Shown here: piece after piece, positions 35,301 through 43,904 of the stretch
How positions within the stretch are numbered: the first letter of the stretch is position 1
How the letters are laid out: each line of letters begins with the position of its first letter
Assembly: GCA_016841725.1 (NCBI GenBank)
Contig: JAENYP010000011.1
Span: 35,700-99,699 of the forward strand
DNA length: 64,000 nt
Source of the DNA: Thermincola carboxydiphila
Lineage (GTDB): Bacteria; Bacillota; Thermincolia; Thermincolales; UBA2595
Direction: 5' to 3'
The notes under the pieces: model-generated
What the model was told of the DNA's origin: nothing
What the model saw: the letters and a program-made list of their open reading frames with translations, nothing else
Databases searched by the model: none
Position numbers and translations under genes: made by a program

Positions 35301-37985
35301 TTGGAATTTTTTCGGCAGCTAGATATGCCAACCGAGCCGCGCCTATCCGATGTAGTCAACTACGTCCGTAAAATAATTACAGAAAACTCCGATGACCACA
35401 TTACGGATCGTTTAAAGGCAGTCTACGAGTTTGTTAAGGGGCGTGTTGAAGCTGAACTACAGGAAAAGAAGGATGTATCTGAGGAGCTTTCTGATTTACT
35501 TGGAGAATTAGCCGATATTCCGTGGATACCTGTTCGACAAGAGGCAGGTGACTTTCTTTGCTTTGAAAAACCAGAGGCGGGCTTTGCACGTCCTGGTGAT
35601 GTTTATTTTCCACGGGTAGGGCAGCTCGTGGCCAGTCAGGCCTACATTACAATTCTCGGACGAGAACCTAATGAGTTGACCCGAAAAGCTATGGGATTTC
35701 CAGTCAAGACACCAGTCGCATTAGTGATAAAGCACTTCCAGGAATTAATCAGCGCTTGCTCGGATGAAGAAACGATGCCAAATGAGCGTGCATTAGTTCG
35801 CGTACTGGGACAAATTTACCGCTTCTTTGGGGGGGAAGCCCCCAGAGGGAACAATGAGCTTGATACCGATACCGAGTATCAAGCCGTTGACAGTACGGGT
35901 GACTTATCTAAGTTTTCGGAGATTCCTTGTATTTGGGATCAAATAAATAAACGTTTCTGGCGACCTGATCATGTATTCATGGAAAATGTACGGTATATGG
36001 AGCCGTGGAGGCGAACAATCCTGAGCAATGATCATGCTATTGAACGTGGTTATGAGGCACTAGGCCGGAGGCAAAGCCCGACTATTGATGATTGGAAAAA
36101 AGTGCTCGAAGAAATTGCTGAAAGTGGCAAATCACCGGAGGAAGCCGAGGTTTCTGAAGTAATCCGGCAGGTGGTCCGTCACATTGTAGACGAATTGCAA
36201 AATGAGGAAGCTACTGATGGCGAGGTTCTTGTTCCCACTCCAAATGGGGTGATGCTTCCGGCAGAGACAGTTTTTCTGGCAGACGCATCATGGTACCAAT
36301 GGCTCATTGAGTCCGGGGATATCCCTATTCTTTCACCCTCATTGTCTGGCATATGGGGAATACAGCGTACATTGAGAATAGCCAGCCTTGCAAATTCTGT
36401 AGAACAACGCCTCATCGAGTACCCCACCGAAAGTGACTTACATGAAGAACGCGAGGAATGCTCTCGCCTTGAGGTCTTGTTGCAGTCGAGGGAGTTCATT
36501 TTGGGACTGCAGCGTTTGCTTCGACATGAGGGGCTCGAGGTGTCTGAGAAATCGCTTGATTTCTTAAGTAAAGTTAACGTTAGGTGTGTTGACACTATCC
36601 ACACGTGTCTTTATTTGCAACTCGATGGGACAGAACGTTTCCTGGGAGATGCCGAGACCGATTTCTACTGGGACCAAGATTCACTCCAAGTAATGTTGAC
36701 CGAAAAGCGCAAAAGGTATTTCTGTAACGACCTCGCAGATCTATTGAAACGGGCGTTGGGAGACAACTTTTTAAATAACCTAGCTCCCTTGGTTGAGGTG
36801 CTTAAGTCTAAACCCTATGACATAATGGGTGTCTTGGATGACCTAAAGATACGCACGTACTCATATGATCTTGAGGAGGATCTTGAAGATTATGAAGGCG
36901 TCGACCCTCAGGATTTTCCGGATGATGAAAATGATACTTATGAGCAGAATGAATGTGAGAAAACTGAAGAGTCAAAAGAGTACTTGGCTAATGAAGATGA
37001 ATCAATGACGGAAGAAGATTCACGGGATGATGAAGATGAATCAATGGCAGACGACGATTCACAAGATGATGAACCCGACTCCGCCACCGGTTATTCAGAG
37101 CCAGAACGGATTAGGCAAACTGATAGGATCTCAACAGCTACAAAATCTAGACCATCTGGGAACAGTCAGTCTGCCGATCAGACCGGAGGCGGCGGACGGT
37201 CTGATGATGCTTTTTGGAGTAAGACTTCAAAAGGTATAGGGTCGAGCGAACAGGGTACCGGATTTTCGGGTCAATCTGATAAGTCGGGTCACCCAACAAA
37301 CGGCACAGGTGGCTCCTCAAGCTCATCAACCTCAAGTAAACGCAAGCCCACGAAACAACGACGGATTGTATCTTATGTACTGCACGGGGGCCATAGTGTT
37401 GGCGAGCCGGATGTGTTGTCGGAAGATAATCATCGTAACCTTCAAATTGGTGAGGCAGCGGTAAAGAAGGTCATTGATCATGAGAAAAGGAATGGACGAC
37501 AGGCTAGATCTATGGCGCACAACAATGCAGGATACGACGTTATTTCTGAAGGTAATGGACAAACACGTTACATCGAAGTAAAAGGGACCGAGGCGGCTTG
37601 GGGGGAACGGGGTGTTTCGCTAACACCGACACAATTCTTTTATGCAAACGAGAATCCGGACCGGGATTATTGGCTTTACGTAGTGGAGGATGTTTTCTCC
37701 GAAACATCGCAAATTCACGAAATTCACAACCCTAGCAAGATGGTCGATAAGTTTGTCTTCGATGGCGGTTGGAGGCAGGTGGCGGAGAGTGCTGACGATC
37801 AAGTGGGTAAGACAAGCCTCCCGTTACCTGGTGATGAGGTATTGCTCAATGGCAATGTTGTTGGTATTGTAGAATCTGTTACCCCAGCAGGCAAATTTTC
37901 ACTCGTAACTTACAGAGATAGGGATGGAAATCAGCAAAGGAAACGACTTGCTGACATCGTAATTCATCCAAAGGAGGCATCATAG
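32367..37985 (+). CDS. Giant sacsin-like ATPase with C-terminal DUF3883 nuclease-like domain
   Basis: About 1870 residues. The N-terminus is a GHKL ATPase of the sacsin type: HNLVRSYPKGFGILKEFIQNADDAGADEI (N-box), LLIYNNKPF and GKTGRFGLGFNACYN (G2 box). A long unassigned middle follows, then an acidic, serine-rich low-complexity linker (about 1505-1680) with a 39-bp in-frame duplication encoding DESM-type repeats. Last come a DUF3883 domain with GYDVISEGNGQTRYIEVKG, whose E-x-K fits a PD-(D/E)XK fold, and a small beta domain. The start is unclear: TTG at 32367 has no ribosome site, while AGAGGGGGAG is well placed for an ATT at 32388. Its stop overlaps the GTG of the NERD helicase by 1 nt. Confidence 0.82.
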   Translation: MLRGGVVIPIGRKFGQHEPLTTRLHNLVRSYPKGFGILKEFIQNADDAGADEIVFVIDEQQYNTVELPESMHPLHTNPALLIYNNKPFDENDIQGIQRLGESDKSKSLGKTGRFGLGFNACYNVTDIPYLFTKGMLYFFDPHCQTLPGAPLESPGCCYSVDEVLGEGWPLLDVFQHFVTNWNRFNGTVFRLPFRTEQQATASKIKKDAYTVSDALHSVNELQEMGSAILLFLKHVRRLKVEHRRQDGSVADLLSIQATNIKDILRARTEINDLLSSSDPERLLTELSKRGQIYSSCLHEYSIIVDGVERREKWRVVDGFFADDAGNVLNVCRKMIESEEKALPYAGVAWPLNSDRQPVGRIFCFLPVPMQTSMPVQINGYFDLDDSRQSMFLDSSAQGSASYRVSWNKTLLENSVAQAYVRLLEDLRWDLGNNIESYYKAFPIPNNNEASWEGWLTSAFYKYASEAPLYRVSGEAPWSVLSATRSLPIELLSVGNALISENFLPIPNPQLPEYIETGFTTNGIGVPLLAPNDLRIQLKELKDVNCPIEAAPRACLQNREYIEKLFSFCLSDSPEEELWGLPLIIDCRGHIRTLGLTDSPLYLMEHQCDREIFWDHPEWFVDPELAKKLNLVETEYAGLLDMDSQRFVRTLCEYVAEQDQDEEIKMSNRTAGTLTDAWLQAVFRRLLESDLDNVDDNLKEIPLVPDQSRVLRHMGFKSTPLLFRGSERDLKNALIELSVPLVSGVSNNLFKLLVDFSENKGLIWKVTPHDLVDTLVDECSEVLQEYERVTKVHRVLLDYLSKDESLEELKKWSDRQKDLKALMLFPTSNGTLVNLNETAYVPENFKFPSVDFDVILLDTQSHQWRNLYILLGARQLSRSRLIRELLLPSFEQFDAPAQVQALTWLRDNLSFAQSEDDSKGSNELFAEVQNTPLVLCEDGQLRAPVSVYQPESKLAREVFGGQAAFPDMKTTYAEKCQRWLEFFRQLDMPTEPRLSDVVNYVRKIITENSDDHITDRLKAVYEFVKGRVEAELQEKKDVSEELSDLLGELADIPWIPVRQEAGDFLCFEKPEAGFARPGDVYFPRVGQLVASQAYITILGREPNELTRKAMGFPVKTPVALVIKHFQELISACSDEETMPNERALVRVLGQIYRFFGGEAPRGNNELDTDTEYQAVDSTGDLSKFSEIPCIWDQINKRFWRPDHVFMENVRYMEPWRRTILSNDHAIERGYEALGRRQSPTIDDWKKVLEEIAESGKSPEEAEVSEVIRQVVRHIVDELQNEEATDGEVLVPTPNGVMLPAETVFLADASWYQWLIESGDIPILSPSLSGIWGIQRTLRIASLANSVEQRLIEYPTESDLHEEREECSRLEVLLQSREFILGLQRLLRHEGLEVSEKSLDFLSKVNVRCVDTIHTCLYLQLDGTERFLGDAETDFYWDQDSLQVMLTEKRKRYFCNDLADLLKRALGDNFLNNLAPLVEVLKSKPYDIMGVLDDLKIRTYSYDLEEDLEDYEGVDPQDFPDDENDTYEQNECEKTEESKEYLANEDESMTEEDSRDDEDESMADDDSQDDEPDSATGYSEPERIRQTDRISTATKSRPSGNSQSADQTGGGGRSDDAFWSKTSKGIGSSEQGTGFSGQSDKSGHPTNGTGGSSSSSTSSKRKPTKQRRIVSYVLHGGHSVGEPDVLSEDNHRNLQIGEAAVKKVIDHEKRNGRQARSMAHNNAGYDVISEGNGQTRYIEVKGTEAAWGERGVSLTPTQFFYANENPDRDYWLYVVEDVFSETSQIHEIHNPSKMVDKFVFDGGWRQVAESADDQVGKTSLPLPGDEVLLNGNVVGIVESVTPAGKFSLVTYRDRDGNQQRKRLADIVIHPKEAS

Positions 37986-39697
37986 TGGCCCGATTATATC
38001 CATTATTGACTGATAGCCAGTTGGGTGAATTACCTTCCCAAGCTGAGGCAACCGTTTACCGCTGTCTTCGTGATCAACTGGATGATAGTTATTTTGTAAT
38101 TCATAGCAAGTCTTTTGTGGCCCGCCGTAAGGATGGGGGACATAAAGACGGTGAGGCCGATTTTGTGATTTTTTCGGCAAAGTCTGGCTTGATGATCGTT
38201 GAGGTAAAGGGAGGGGGAGTCACCTATGATCCTGCGACAGGTTGGCGATCAATAGACAGGATGGGAAGAGCCCATAATATCAAAGATCCTGTGGCTCAAG
38301 CAAAGAGCCAAAAATATGCAATACTAAATCAGCTACAATCTAATCACTTATGGGCAGCTATGCGCTTACGAATACCTATCGGCCACGCGGTTCTTTTTCC
38401 TGATATCGAAACGAACGCGGCTTTTAGGTTACCTGAAAGCCCGAGTGCAATCATTGGCTGCAAATCGGTACTGAAGGATGTATCCATTTGGCTGAAAAAC
38501 GTCTATCAATTCTGGCAGGGTAAGGATCACACTCCCCTTGGTAATGAAGGTTTACGAGTTGTCGAGCAAATACTTTGTCAACCTATCGATGTTCGTCCCC
38601 TGCTTCGTGATATTCTTGATGTTGACAATAAGCTCCGTATCCGGCTTACAAACGAACAGGCAGCCGTCCTTCGTACACTCGCTCGACATAAAAGAGCAGT
38701 TATAGTTGGCGCAGCAGGTACAGGCAAGACGATGCTGGCAGTAGAGAAAGCTCGCATGTTAGCTTTAGCTGGAGCAAACGTCTTGTTGCTTTGCTATAAT
38801 AAAGCATTGGGAGTAACGCTTAACCGACAGTTCACGAAGGATGACAAGGTCCTTGCATGCACATTTCACCAGTTCTGTCAGCGCTGTGTACAACAATGCA
38901 TTGAAAATGGAATACAGGATCCTCTCAACAGGGCTAAGGAGGAAGTGCCCAATGATGATTACTATGATATTCAAATGCCTCTAGCTGCATTCTACGCGAT
39001 CGAAGAATTGGGGGATGCACTACGGTTTGATGCAATCGTGATCGATGAAGGACAGGATTTTGGGGAGGAGTACTGGCTGCCAATAGAGATGGCTCTTAGA
39101 AGCTCTAATGATTCTTGGTTGTACATTTTCTATGATGAGAATCAACGATTATATTCACGAGTTTCGACTTTCCCAGTACCGGAATACGATACTTTTCCTT
39201 TGACAAAGAATTGCCGTAATTCAAAGCCAGTACATGATTTGGCATATAGATATTATGATGGAGAGGCGGTTGATGATTCAGGTATTGACGGTATGAATCC
39301 TATCACGGTAGAGTCTCACTCGGTTCACTCACAAGCTAAACAGATTGCAAAGCTTGTAACTAAACTGATTCAGGATGAGGGAGTAAATCCAGAATCCATA
39401 GCAGTTCTTATTGCCGGCCATCCCAAAGAATGTTTTTATGACTTATTAAAAAGTGAGCCCTTGCCCAAACATGCTTCGTGGTCTAGGGAAGAACACTTCC
39501 AAAAGAATAGTGTCCTAATGGACACAGTTAAGCGCTTCAAGGGCCTAGAGCGTGATGTGATTTTTCTATGGGTGAATCAAGAAGCAGTTTCTAATGATGC
39601 ATTAATGTATGTTGGAATTTCTAGAGCAAAATCCGTTCTTTATGTAGTTGGCGATAATGCATCACTTGAGGCTCTGAATTTTCATGAGTCACCTTGA
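37985..39697 (+). CDS. NERD nuclease-domain and UvrD-like helicase
   Basis: A 570-residue protein. The N-terminal NERD domain (about 15-130) has GEADFVIFSAKSGLMIVEVKGG, a PD-(D/E)XK-like core. The SF1 motor has Walker A VGAAGTGKTMLA (about 239-250), VIDEGQDFGEEYW, NCRNSKPVHDLAYRYY, TVKRFKGLERDVIFLW and YVGISRAKSVLYVVG. It starts with GTG at 37985 behind AAAGGAGG, overlapping the sacsin-like stop, so the two proteins are made together and probably form one system: a nuclease-helicase gated by a large GHKL ATPase. Confidence 0.87.
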   Translation: MARLYPLLTDSQLGELPSQAEATVYRCLRDQLDDSYFVIHSKSFVARRKDGGHKDGEADFVIFSAKSGLMIVEVKGGGVTYDPATGWRSIDRMGRAHNIKDPVAQAKSQKYAILNQLQSNHLWAAMRLRIPIGHAVLFPDIETNAAFRLPESPSAIIGCKSVLKDVSIWLKNVYQFWQGKDHTPLGNEGLRVVEQILCQPIDVRPLLRDILDVDNKLRIRLTNEQAAVLRTLARHKRAVIVGAAGTGKTMLAVEKARMLALAGANVLLLCYNKALGVTLNRQFTKDDKVLACTFHQFCQRCVQQCIENGIQDPLNRAKEEVPNDDYYDIQMPLAAFYAIEELGDALRFDAIVIDEGQDFGEEYWLPIEMALRSSNDSWLYIFYDENQRLYSRVSTFPVPEYDTFPLTKNCRNSKPVHDLAYRYYDGEAVDDSGIDGMNPITVESHSVHSQAKQIAKLVTKLIQDEGVNPESIAVLIAGHPKECFYDLLKSEPLPKHASWSREEHFQKNSVLMDTVKRFKGLERDVIFLWVNQEAVSNDALMYVGISRAKSVLYVVGDNASLEALNFHESP

Positions 39698-39780
39698 TTC
39701 CAGCATCGGAGGCCGTCCTATGCTGAAACCAAAATATGTAAAATTACAAGTTTTTGAACGACTAACCTCAATGCCTCAAG

Positions 39781-39928
39781 TGTGATGACGGATATATGAT
39801 AGTAAAAGAGAAGAAAAAAGGAAAAAAGTGAAGAACGGTTTTATGAATGTACTAATTATTCACCAAACGGTAAAGGATGCAATTACATGATGGCATTGAA
39901 GTTAATATTGAAAACAATAGAAAGGTGA
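39781..39928 (+). pseudogene. Decayed C-terminal zinc ribbon of a helicase/topoisomerase-type protein
   Basis: Two adjoining frames read CDDGYMIVKEKKKGKK and, after a frame change near 39829, SEERFYECTNYSPNGKGCNY. Together they resemble the topoisomerase-type zinc ribbons at the end of UvrD- or RecQ-like helicases. No rest of the gene is nearby. It is either a remnant or the lost tail of another helicase. Confidence 0.35.
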
Positions 39929-39935
39929 TGTCTAA

Positions 39936-40832
39936 ATGTTTACTCAGGATTTCATGAACAAAACCGAGGATAAGAAACAAGAGATTTCTGTGTTGGATGA
40001 GCTATTTATTGCTAGCAGACATTACCGCACCAGTGAAGAATATCTGGAATTACTTAATTTTATCGGGCGGTTTCGGCGTTACGCACCGTATAATTGTATG
40101 CTTTTGCACATCCAAAAACCGACTTTAACTCATGTCGCTACGGTAGGAGACTGGAAACGTGGATTTGGCAGGTATCCCAAACGAAATGCAAGACCATTAG
40201 TAATTCTTCAACCTTTTGGACCCGTGATGTTCTTATTTGATCTTGAGGATACGGAAGGGGCTCCAGTACCGGAAAGCCTAATAAAACCTTTTAAGACTCA
40301 AGGGTTACTGCCTAAATATAAGTTCGATAATACAATATTCAACTGTTTGGTTCATGGAATAGATGTTCGTGAAGATTTAACGGGGCTATTTGAAGCAGGA
40401 AAAGCGATTCGCTTAAATCATAACTCAAGAAGAAAATATCAGGATCTTAATCTATCCCCATATTCCAATTACCTTATTCTTCTGAATATGAATCATTCAG
40501 TTGAAGAACAGTATTCAACATTGGTACACGAACTTGGACATATCTTCTGTGGACATTTAGGTGTTGATCAGCTTGCATGGTGGGAATCTCGAATAAAGTT
40601 GTCTAAAGATATTATTGAAGTTGAAGCGGAGTCAATTGCCTATTTAGTATGCTGTCGACAGCAGTTAAAAGCTTCATCCGAAAGATACTTGTCAAATTAT
40701 AGGACCCCAGTGAGCATCGAAATGCCTTACTTTAGTTTAAATTCAATATTACAGGCTACAGATTATATTGAAAAAATGGGAGAAAAAAAGTGGAAAAAGC
40801 CTATGAAAAAAGCAAGAAAAGAAAATAAGTAA
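39936..40832 (+). CDS. ImmA/IrrE-like zinc metallopeptidase
   Basis: A 298-residue protein. The N-terminal part (YAPYNCMLLHIQKP ... PLVILQPFGPVMFLFDLEDTEG) resembles the ssDNA-binding domain of ArdC-like anti-restriction proteins. The C-terminal part has the zinc motif VHELGHIFCGHLG near residue 198, with a downstream acidic helix EVEAESIAYLVC that supplies the third ligand. The combination is typical of ArdC-type or ImmA/IrrE-family proteins on mobile elements, whose peptidase may cleave a repressor. AAAGGTGATG precedes the ATG. No XRE repressor is adjacent. Confidence 0.7.
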   Translation: MFTQDFMNKTEDKKQEISVLDELFIASRHYRTSEEYLELLNFIGRFRRYAPYNCMLLHIQKPTLTHVATVGDWKRGFGRYPKRNARPLVILQPFGPVMFLFDLEDTEGAPVPESLIKPFKTQGLLPKYKFDNTIFNCLVHGIDVREDLTGLFEAGKAIRLNHNSRRKYQDLNLSPYSNYLILLNMNHSVEEQYSTLVHELGHIFCGHLGVDQLAWWESRIKLSKDIIEVEAESIAYLVCCRQQLKASSERYLSNYRTPVSIEMPYFSLNSILQATDYIEKMGEKKWKKPMKKARKENK

Positions 40833-40852
40833 CGTATAGGTGGTGAAAATAA

Positions 40853-41917
40853 TTGAAAGTCAATGACGGCTTAAAACTTACCCCGATTTTTTACTCCGAA
40901 ATATCCAGCAGTTATCTTGTTTACGAAATCCTTAGAAATCATACCGATCTGGCCAAAAGCTTCTTAAAAGCCTTCTTTGGCCTGGATGTGGGTGACAACC
41001 ACCTGACGGTTCTCAGGGAGAAAAGCTATAGGGGCAAAGGCTCAATCGATTTATACCTGAGCTTTGTCGGTGATGGTATTAAACATGTTGTCCTGATTGA
41101 AGTAAAAGTGCATGACTACCTGAGTGCAACCCCGGGGCAGATAAAAACGTATTATGATGCCGCGGCAGAAGAGAACATTGATGGCAAGGTATTCTTTATG
41201 TACCTTACCCAGTTTAACAAAAAGAATTTTCCAAAAGAGGAAGCAACAATCCTGGCTCCTACAATCAAAGAGTATGAAGACAGTTTAAAAGCCCTGGGGA
41301 CCCAAAAGGATAAGATCAAACACATTAACTGGGAAGAGTTTTATAATTTCATCAGCCAACATGATAATGACCTGTCAGGTGAAGAAGCACTTATGTTAGG
41401 CCTGCAAAAGAAATGGATGGTTGAGAAATCCGAACAGGATATTGCGGCAAACACCATTGATGTTGGTGAACGGACACTTTTTGAATATTTTGATGATGTG
41501 GAAATGGTGCTGCAGGAAGAATTGCCTTTTGGAAGGGTTGTGAATAAGAATAAGCGGGAAAACTTTATTATTGACCTCACCACATGCAGCGCCGAGCAAT
41601 TAAACCGGATACTTGATGTTATCAAGACTTATTCTGCTTCTGCCAGGATAGACAGAAAAACGGTAAAGAATACTGAGGATTATACAATTAAAGCGGCCAA
41701 GGAATGGTTAACCGGCCTTGCTGAAGATGAAACCGGCTGGGACCTCTTATCATTCTATTCAACGCTTTTCAGCTTCGTTAATTCGACTAGCTGCATACTG
41801 CTTAACGGGACCGGCAGCAGGGGTTTTTCTGTTAAAGTTAACATAGTTGGGAAAGGCAGTATCAGCCTTTGTACTCTGTGGTCGAATAAAACAATAGAGT
41901 TCAGTTTAAAGCGATAG
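40853..41917 (+). CDS. PD-(D/E)XK nuclease-superfamily protein
   Basis: A 354-residue protein with a nuclease-like core: GSIDLYLSF (D66), HVVLIEVKVHDYL (E83, K85) and PGQIKTYYDAA (Q96). The spacing of D, ExK and Q fits the PD-(D/E)XK superfamily. The C-terminal half, with TLFEYFDDVEMVLQEELPFG, is unassigned. It starts with TTG at 40853 behind GGTGGTGAAA, 20 bp after the peptidase gene, so the two may be one operon. It may be a restriction-type or repair nuclease; the target is unknown. Confidence 0.65.
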   Translation: MKVNDGLKLTPIFYSEISSSYLVYEILRNHTDLAKSFLKAFFGLDVGDNHLTVLREKSYRGKGSIDLYLSFVGDGIKHVVLIEVKVHDYLSATPGQIKTYYDAAAEENIDGKVFFMYLTQFNKKNFPKEEATILAPTIKEYEDSLKALGTQKDKIKHINWEEFYNFISQHDNDLSGEEALMLGLQKKWMVEKSEQDIAANTIDVGERTLFEYFDDVEMVLQEELPFGRVVNKNKRENFIIDLTTCSAEQLNRILDVIKTYSASARIDRKTVKNTEDYTIKAAKEWLTGLAEDETGWDLLSFYSTLFSFVNSTSCILLNGTGSRGFSVKVNIVGKGSISLCTLWSNKTIEFSLKR

Positions 41918-41924
41918 CTATAAC

Positions 41925-41940
41925 TGACAAACTACTGTCA
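41925..41940. promoter_or_regulatory. Inverted-repeat operator-like site, copy B
   Basis: TGACA-N6-TGTCA, followed by CTTT and, 13 bp further, by TAATCT inside GTGAGATAATCT. The whole 65-bp stretch to the next ATG, including AGGGAGGTT, resembles the one at 43563. It lies directly upstream of the HIRAN-ARPP gene and so probably holds its promoter and operator. Confidence 0.55.
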
Positions 41941-41989
41941 CTTTACCGTGAGATAATCTTCCTAAGACACAAATTAGGGAGGTTTTCTT

Positions 41990-43561
41990 ATGGAGGGCAA
42001 ACTTCAGTTTATTGGCAGACTGGACACTCGGGTGGTCGGCAGCCAGTATTATGAAGCCAAAATAAGGCCTGGAGATGTGCTGCACTTTGACCGTAACCCC
42101 GGAAATGAGTTTGATGAAAATGCCATCGAAGCCCGGAATGAAAAGGGTCGGGTAACTGGGCATTTACCCAGGCATCACTCGATTTTTCTTGCCCCGCTGC
42201 TGGACGAAGGCTGGATTTTTCTAAAGGGAACTGCCGGACAAGCCATCAAACGCAATGAAATTCCGGTCGGCCTGGATGTCTTTGTGACAGACAAGGGGCA
42301 GGTTATGCTGGCACCGGGCATAAAAGATGACGACAAAGACCTGGTCCATGCCATGATAGCCGCTTTTTTCAGGGACTGTGACCGGTATTCGTCAGGCACG
42401 GTGCGGAATATGGCAGGACGGTTCAAAGGTCTTACCGGGGAAAATGTCCTGCCCCAATCCATTTTGCTCTCCAGGCTGCTGCATTGGAAGGTGAAAGAAA
42501 TTGCCGCCAAAGAAATTGACAAGTTCCATGAAATAATAAAGTCCCGGTTAAAAAACTTTAAGTGCGGAGAGTTCTTGTCTTACAGCAACCTGGGGTTGAT
42601 ACCCCTGTTTTCGGATGAGAGCGACTCTGGTGAATATATCCTGCTCAAGGAAGCCCTGTCTTTGGGTACCTTTGATGTGACAGAAGTCAGTCAATCTGGA
42701 CAGGTTCCACGGCTCAAGGTGCATAACAGGGGCACTAGACCTGTACTGATATTGGCAGGGGAAGAACTGGTGGGGGCCAAACAGAACCGCGTTGTCAATA
42801 TTACTGTTATCATTCCTGCTCTGACCCAGGTCATAATTCCTGTCAGTTGTGTTGAACAGAGCCGCTGGGATTACAAATCAGATAAATTCTCGGCCGGTCG
42901 TCGGGCCGCTGCCGGCTTGCGGAGTCAGCTGTCCCGGGATGTGAGGGCTTCGGTTCGCCGCGGTGGTGAATATGACGGTGACCAGGGTGCTGTTTGGGAA
43001 GCAGTTTCCTATATGCATTCCTGCCTTGGCACCCAAAGTCCCACCAAGGCGATGAATGATGCCTATGCCGGGGTGGAGGAACGGCTCGGCAAATTTACCG
43101 AAAACCTAGATTGTCCAAAGGGCGCAGTGGGTGTGGCAGTGTTTATCAATGGCTGTATTACAGCCATTGAGGCCTTTGACAGCCCGGAAGTATTGGAAAA
43201 GTTGTGGTCTCCTCTGATCGAAAGTTATGCGGTGGATGCCCTGATGGCTGAAGAGATCAAGCGGTCTGAAGATAAAACTGCTGTGGATAGAACTCCTGAA
43301 GACAATATATCTGCAGACAAAACCTATACAACCCACAATGAACAATACAAAGCATTCCTGAAAAAGATAGAAAACGGCCTCGAACCACCAGTGGAGACAC
43401 CGGGCTCAGGGTTTGATGTCGGAATTGACGGAGAGGACATTAGCGGGTCCGCATCCTTTGACTCCGGCCGCCTGATCCACCTGACAGCAATGATGGAACG
43501 GTCAGGCAGAGAGAAAAGAAGGCGGCATTATGAAGAATCCGAAGGAATAATTATTGAATAG
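41990..43561 (+). CDS. HIRAN and ARPP-1 (DUF6569) domain protein
   Basis: A 523-residue protein. The N-terminal ~100 residues match a HIRAN domain (TRVVGSQYYEAKIRPGDVLHFDRNPGNEFDENAIEA ... GHLPR), a fold that binds DNA 3-prime ends in remodelling helicases. The second half has the ARPP-1/DUF6569 signature (NLGLIPLFSD, VHNRGTRPVLILAGEELVGAKQNRVVN, QSRWDYKS), found with ADP-ribosylation and stress gene clusters. A variable charged C-terminus follows. GGGAGGTT precedes the ATG. A role in sensing damaged or foreign DNA is possible but unproven. Confidence 0.75.
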   Translation: MEGKLQFIGRLDTRVVGSQYYEAKIRPGDVLHFDRNPGNEFDENAIEARNEKGRVTGHLPRHHSIFLAPLLDEGWIFLKGTAGQAIKRNEIPVGLDVFVTDKGQVMLAPGIKDDDKDLVHAMIAAFFRDCDRYSSGTVRNMAGRFKGLTGENVLPQSILLSRLLHWKVKEIAAKEIDKFHEIIKSRLKNFKCGEFLSYSNLGLIPLFSDESDSGEYILLKEALSLGTFDVTEVSQSGQVPRLKVHNRGTRPVLILAGEELVGAKQNRVVNITVIIPALTQVIIPVSCVEQSRWDYKSDKFSAGRRAAAGLRSQLSRDVRASVRRGGEYDGDQGAVWEAVSYMHSCLGTQSPTKAMNDAYAGVEERLGKFTENLDCPKGAVGVAVFINGCITAIEAFDSPEVLEKLWSPLIESYAVDALMAEEIKRSEDKTAVDRTPEDNISADKTYTTHNEQYKAFLKKIENGLEPPVETPGSGFDVGIDGEDISGSASFDSGRLIHLTAMMERSGREKRRRHYEESEGIIIE

Positions 43562-43562
43562 C

Positions 43563-43578
43563 TGACAGACTGCTGTCA
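43563..43578. promoter_or_regulatory. Inverted-repeat operator-like site, copy C
   Basis: TGACA-N6-TGTCA followed by CTTATTTGTGAGATAATCTCC. It starts 2 bp after the stop of the HIRAN-ARPP gene and is closest in sequence to copy B. Confidence 0.55.
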
Positions 43579-43630
43579 CTTATTTGTGAGATAATCTCCC
43601 TGAAAACTATAAAACAGGGAGGTTATTTTT

Positions 43631-43801
43631 ATGTCAAACAAAAATGAAACGAAAAAAGAGGTCCAAACCGAATTATGGAATGAAGTGCCGGCAGAATTAT
43701 TGGGACGGGTAATCTCTGAGTCACCTCAGGAACAGTTGTTGGCAATTACACGGGTAAAAATACCTGGGTTTAGACCAGGCAGGATACCCCTGAGATTGTA
43801 A
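43631..43801 (+). CDS. Small unknown protein
   Basis: A 56-residue ORF, ATG at 43631 behind AACAGGGAGGTT. It is rich in charged residues at the start (MSNKNETKKEVQTELWNEVP) and ends in GFRPGRIPLRL. The leader is nearly the same as that of the HIRAN-ARPP gene, which supports real expression. No family is recognised. Confidence 0.5.
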   Translation: MSNKNETKKEVQTELWNEVPAELLGRVISESPQEQLLAITRVKIPGFRPGRIPLRL

Positions 43802-43904
43802 AGCAGCGAATCCTCAGCAATACGAAAAACTGCCCCGGGTGAGGGAAGAATTCCAGTAAGAGGTATAGGGGACTGGAACTGATTTCTTAACAGGAGTGAG
43901 CAAA

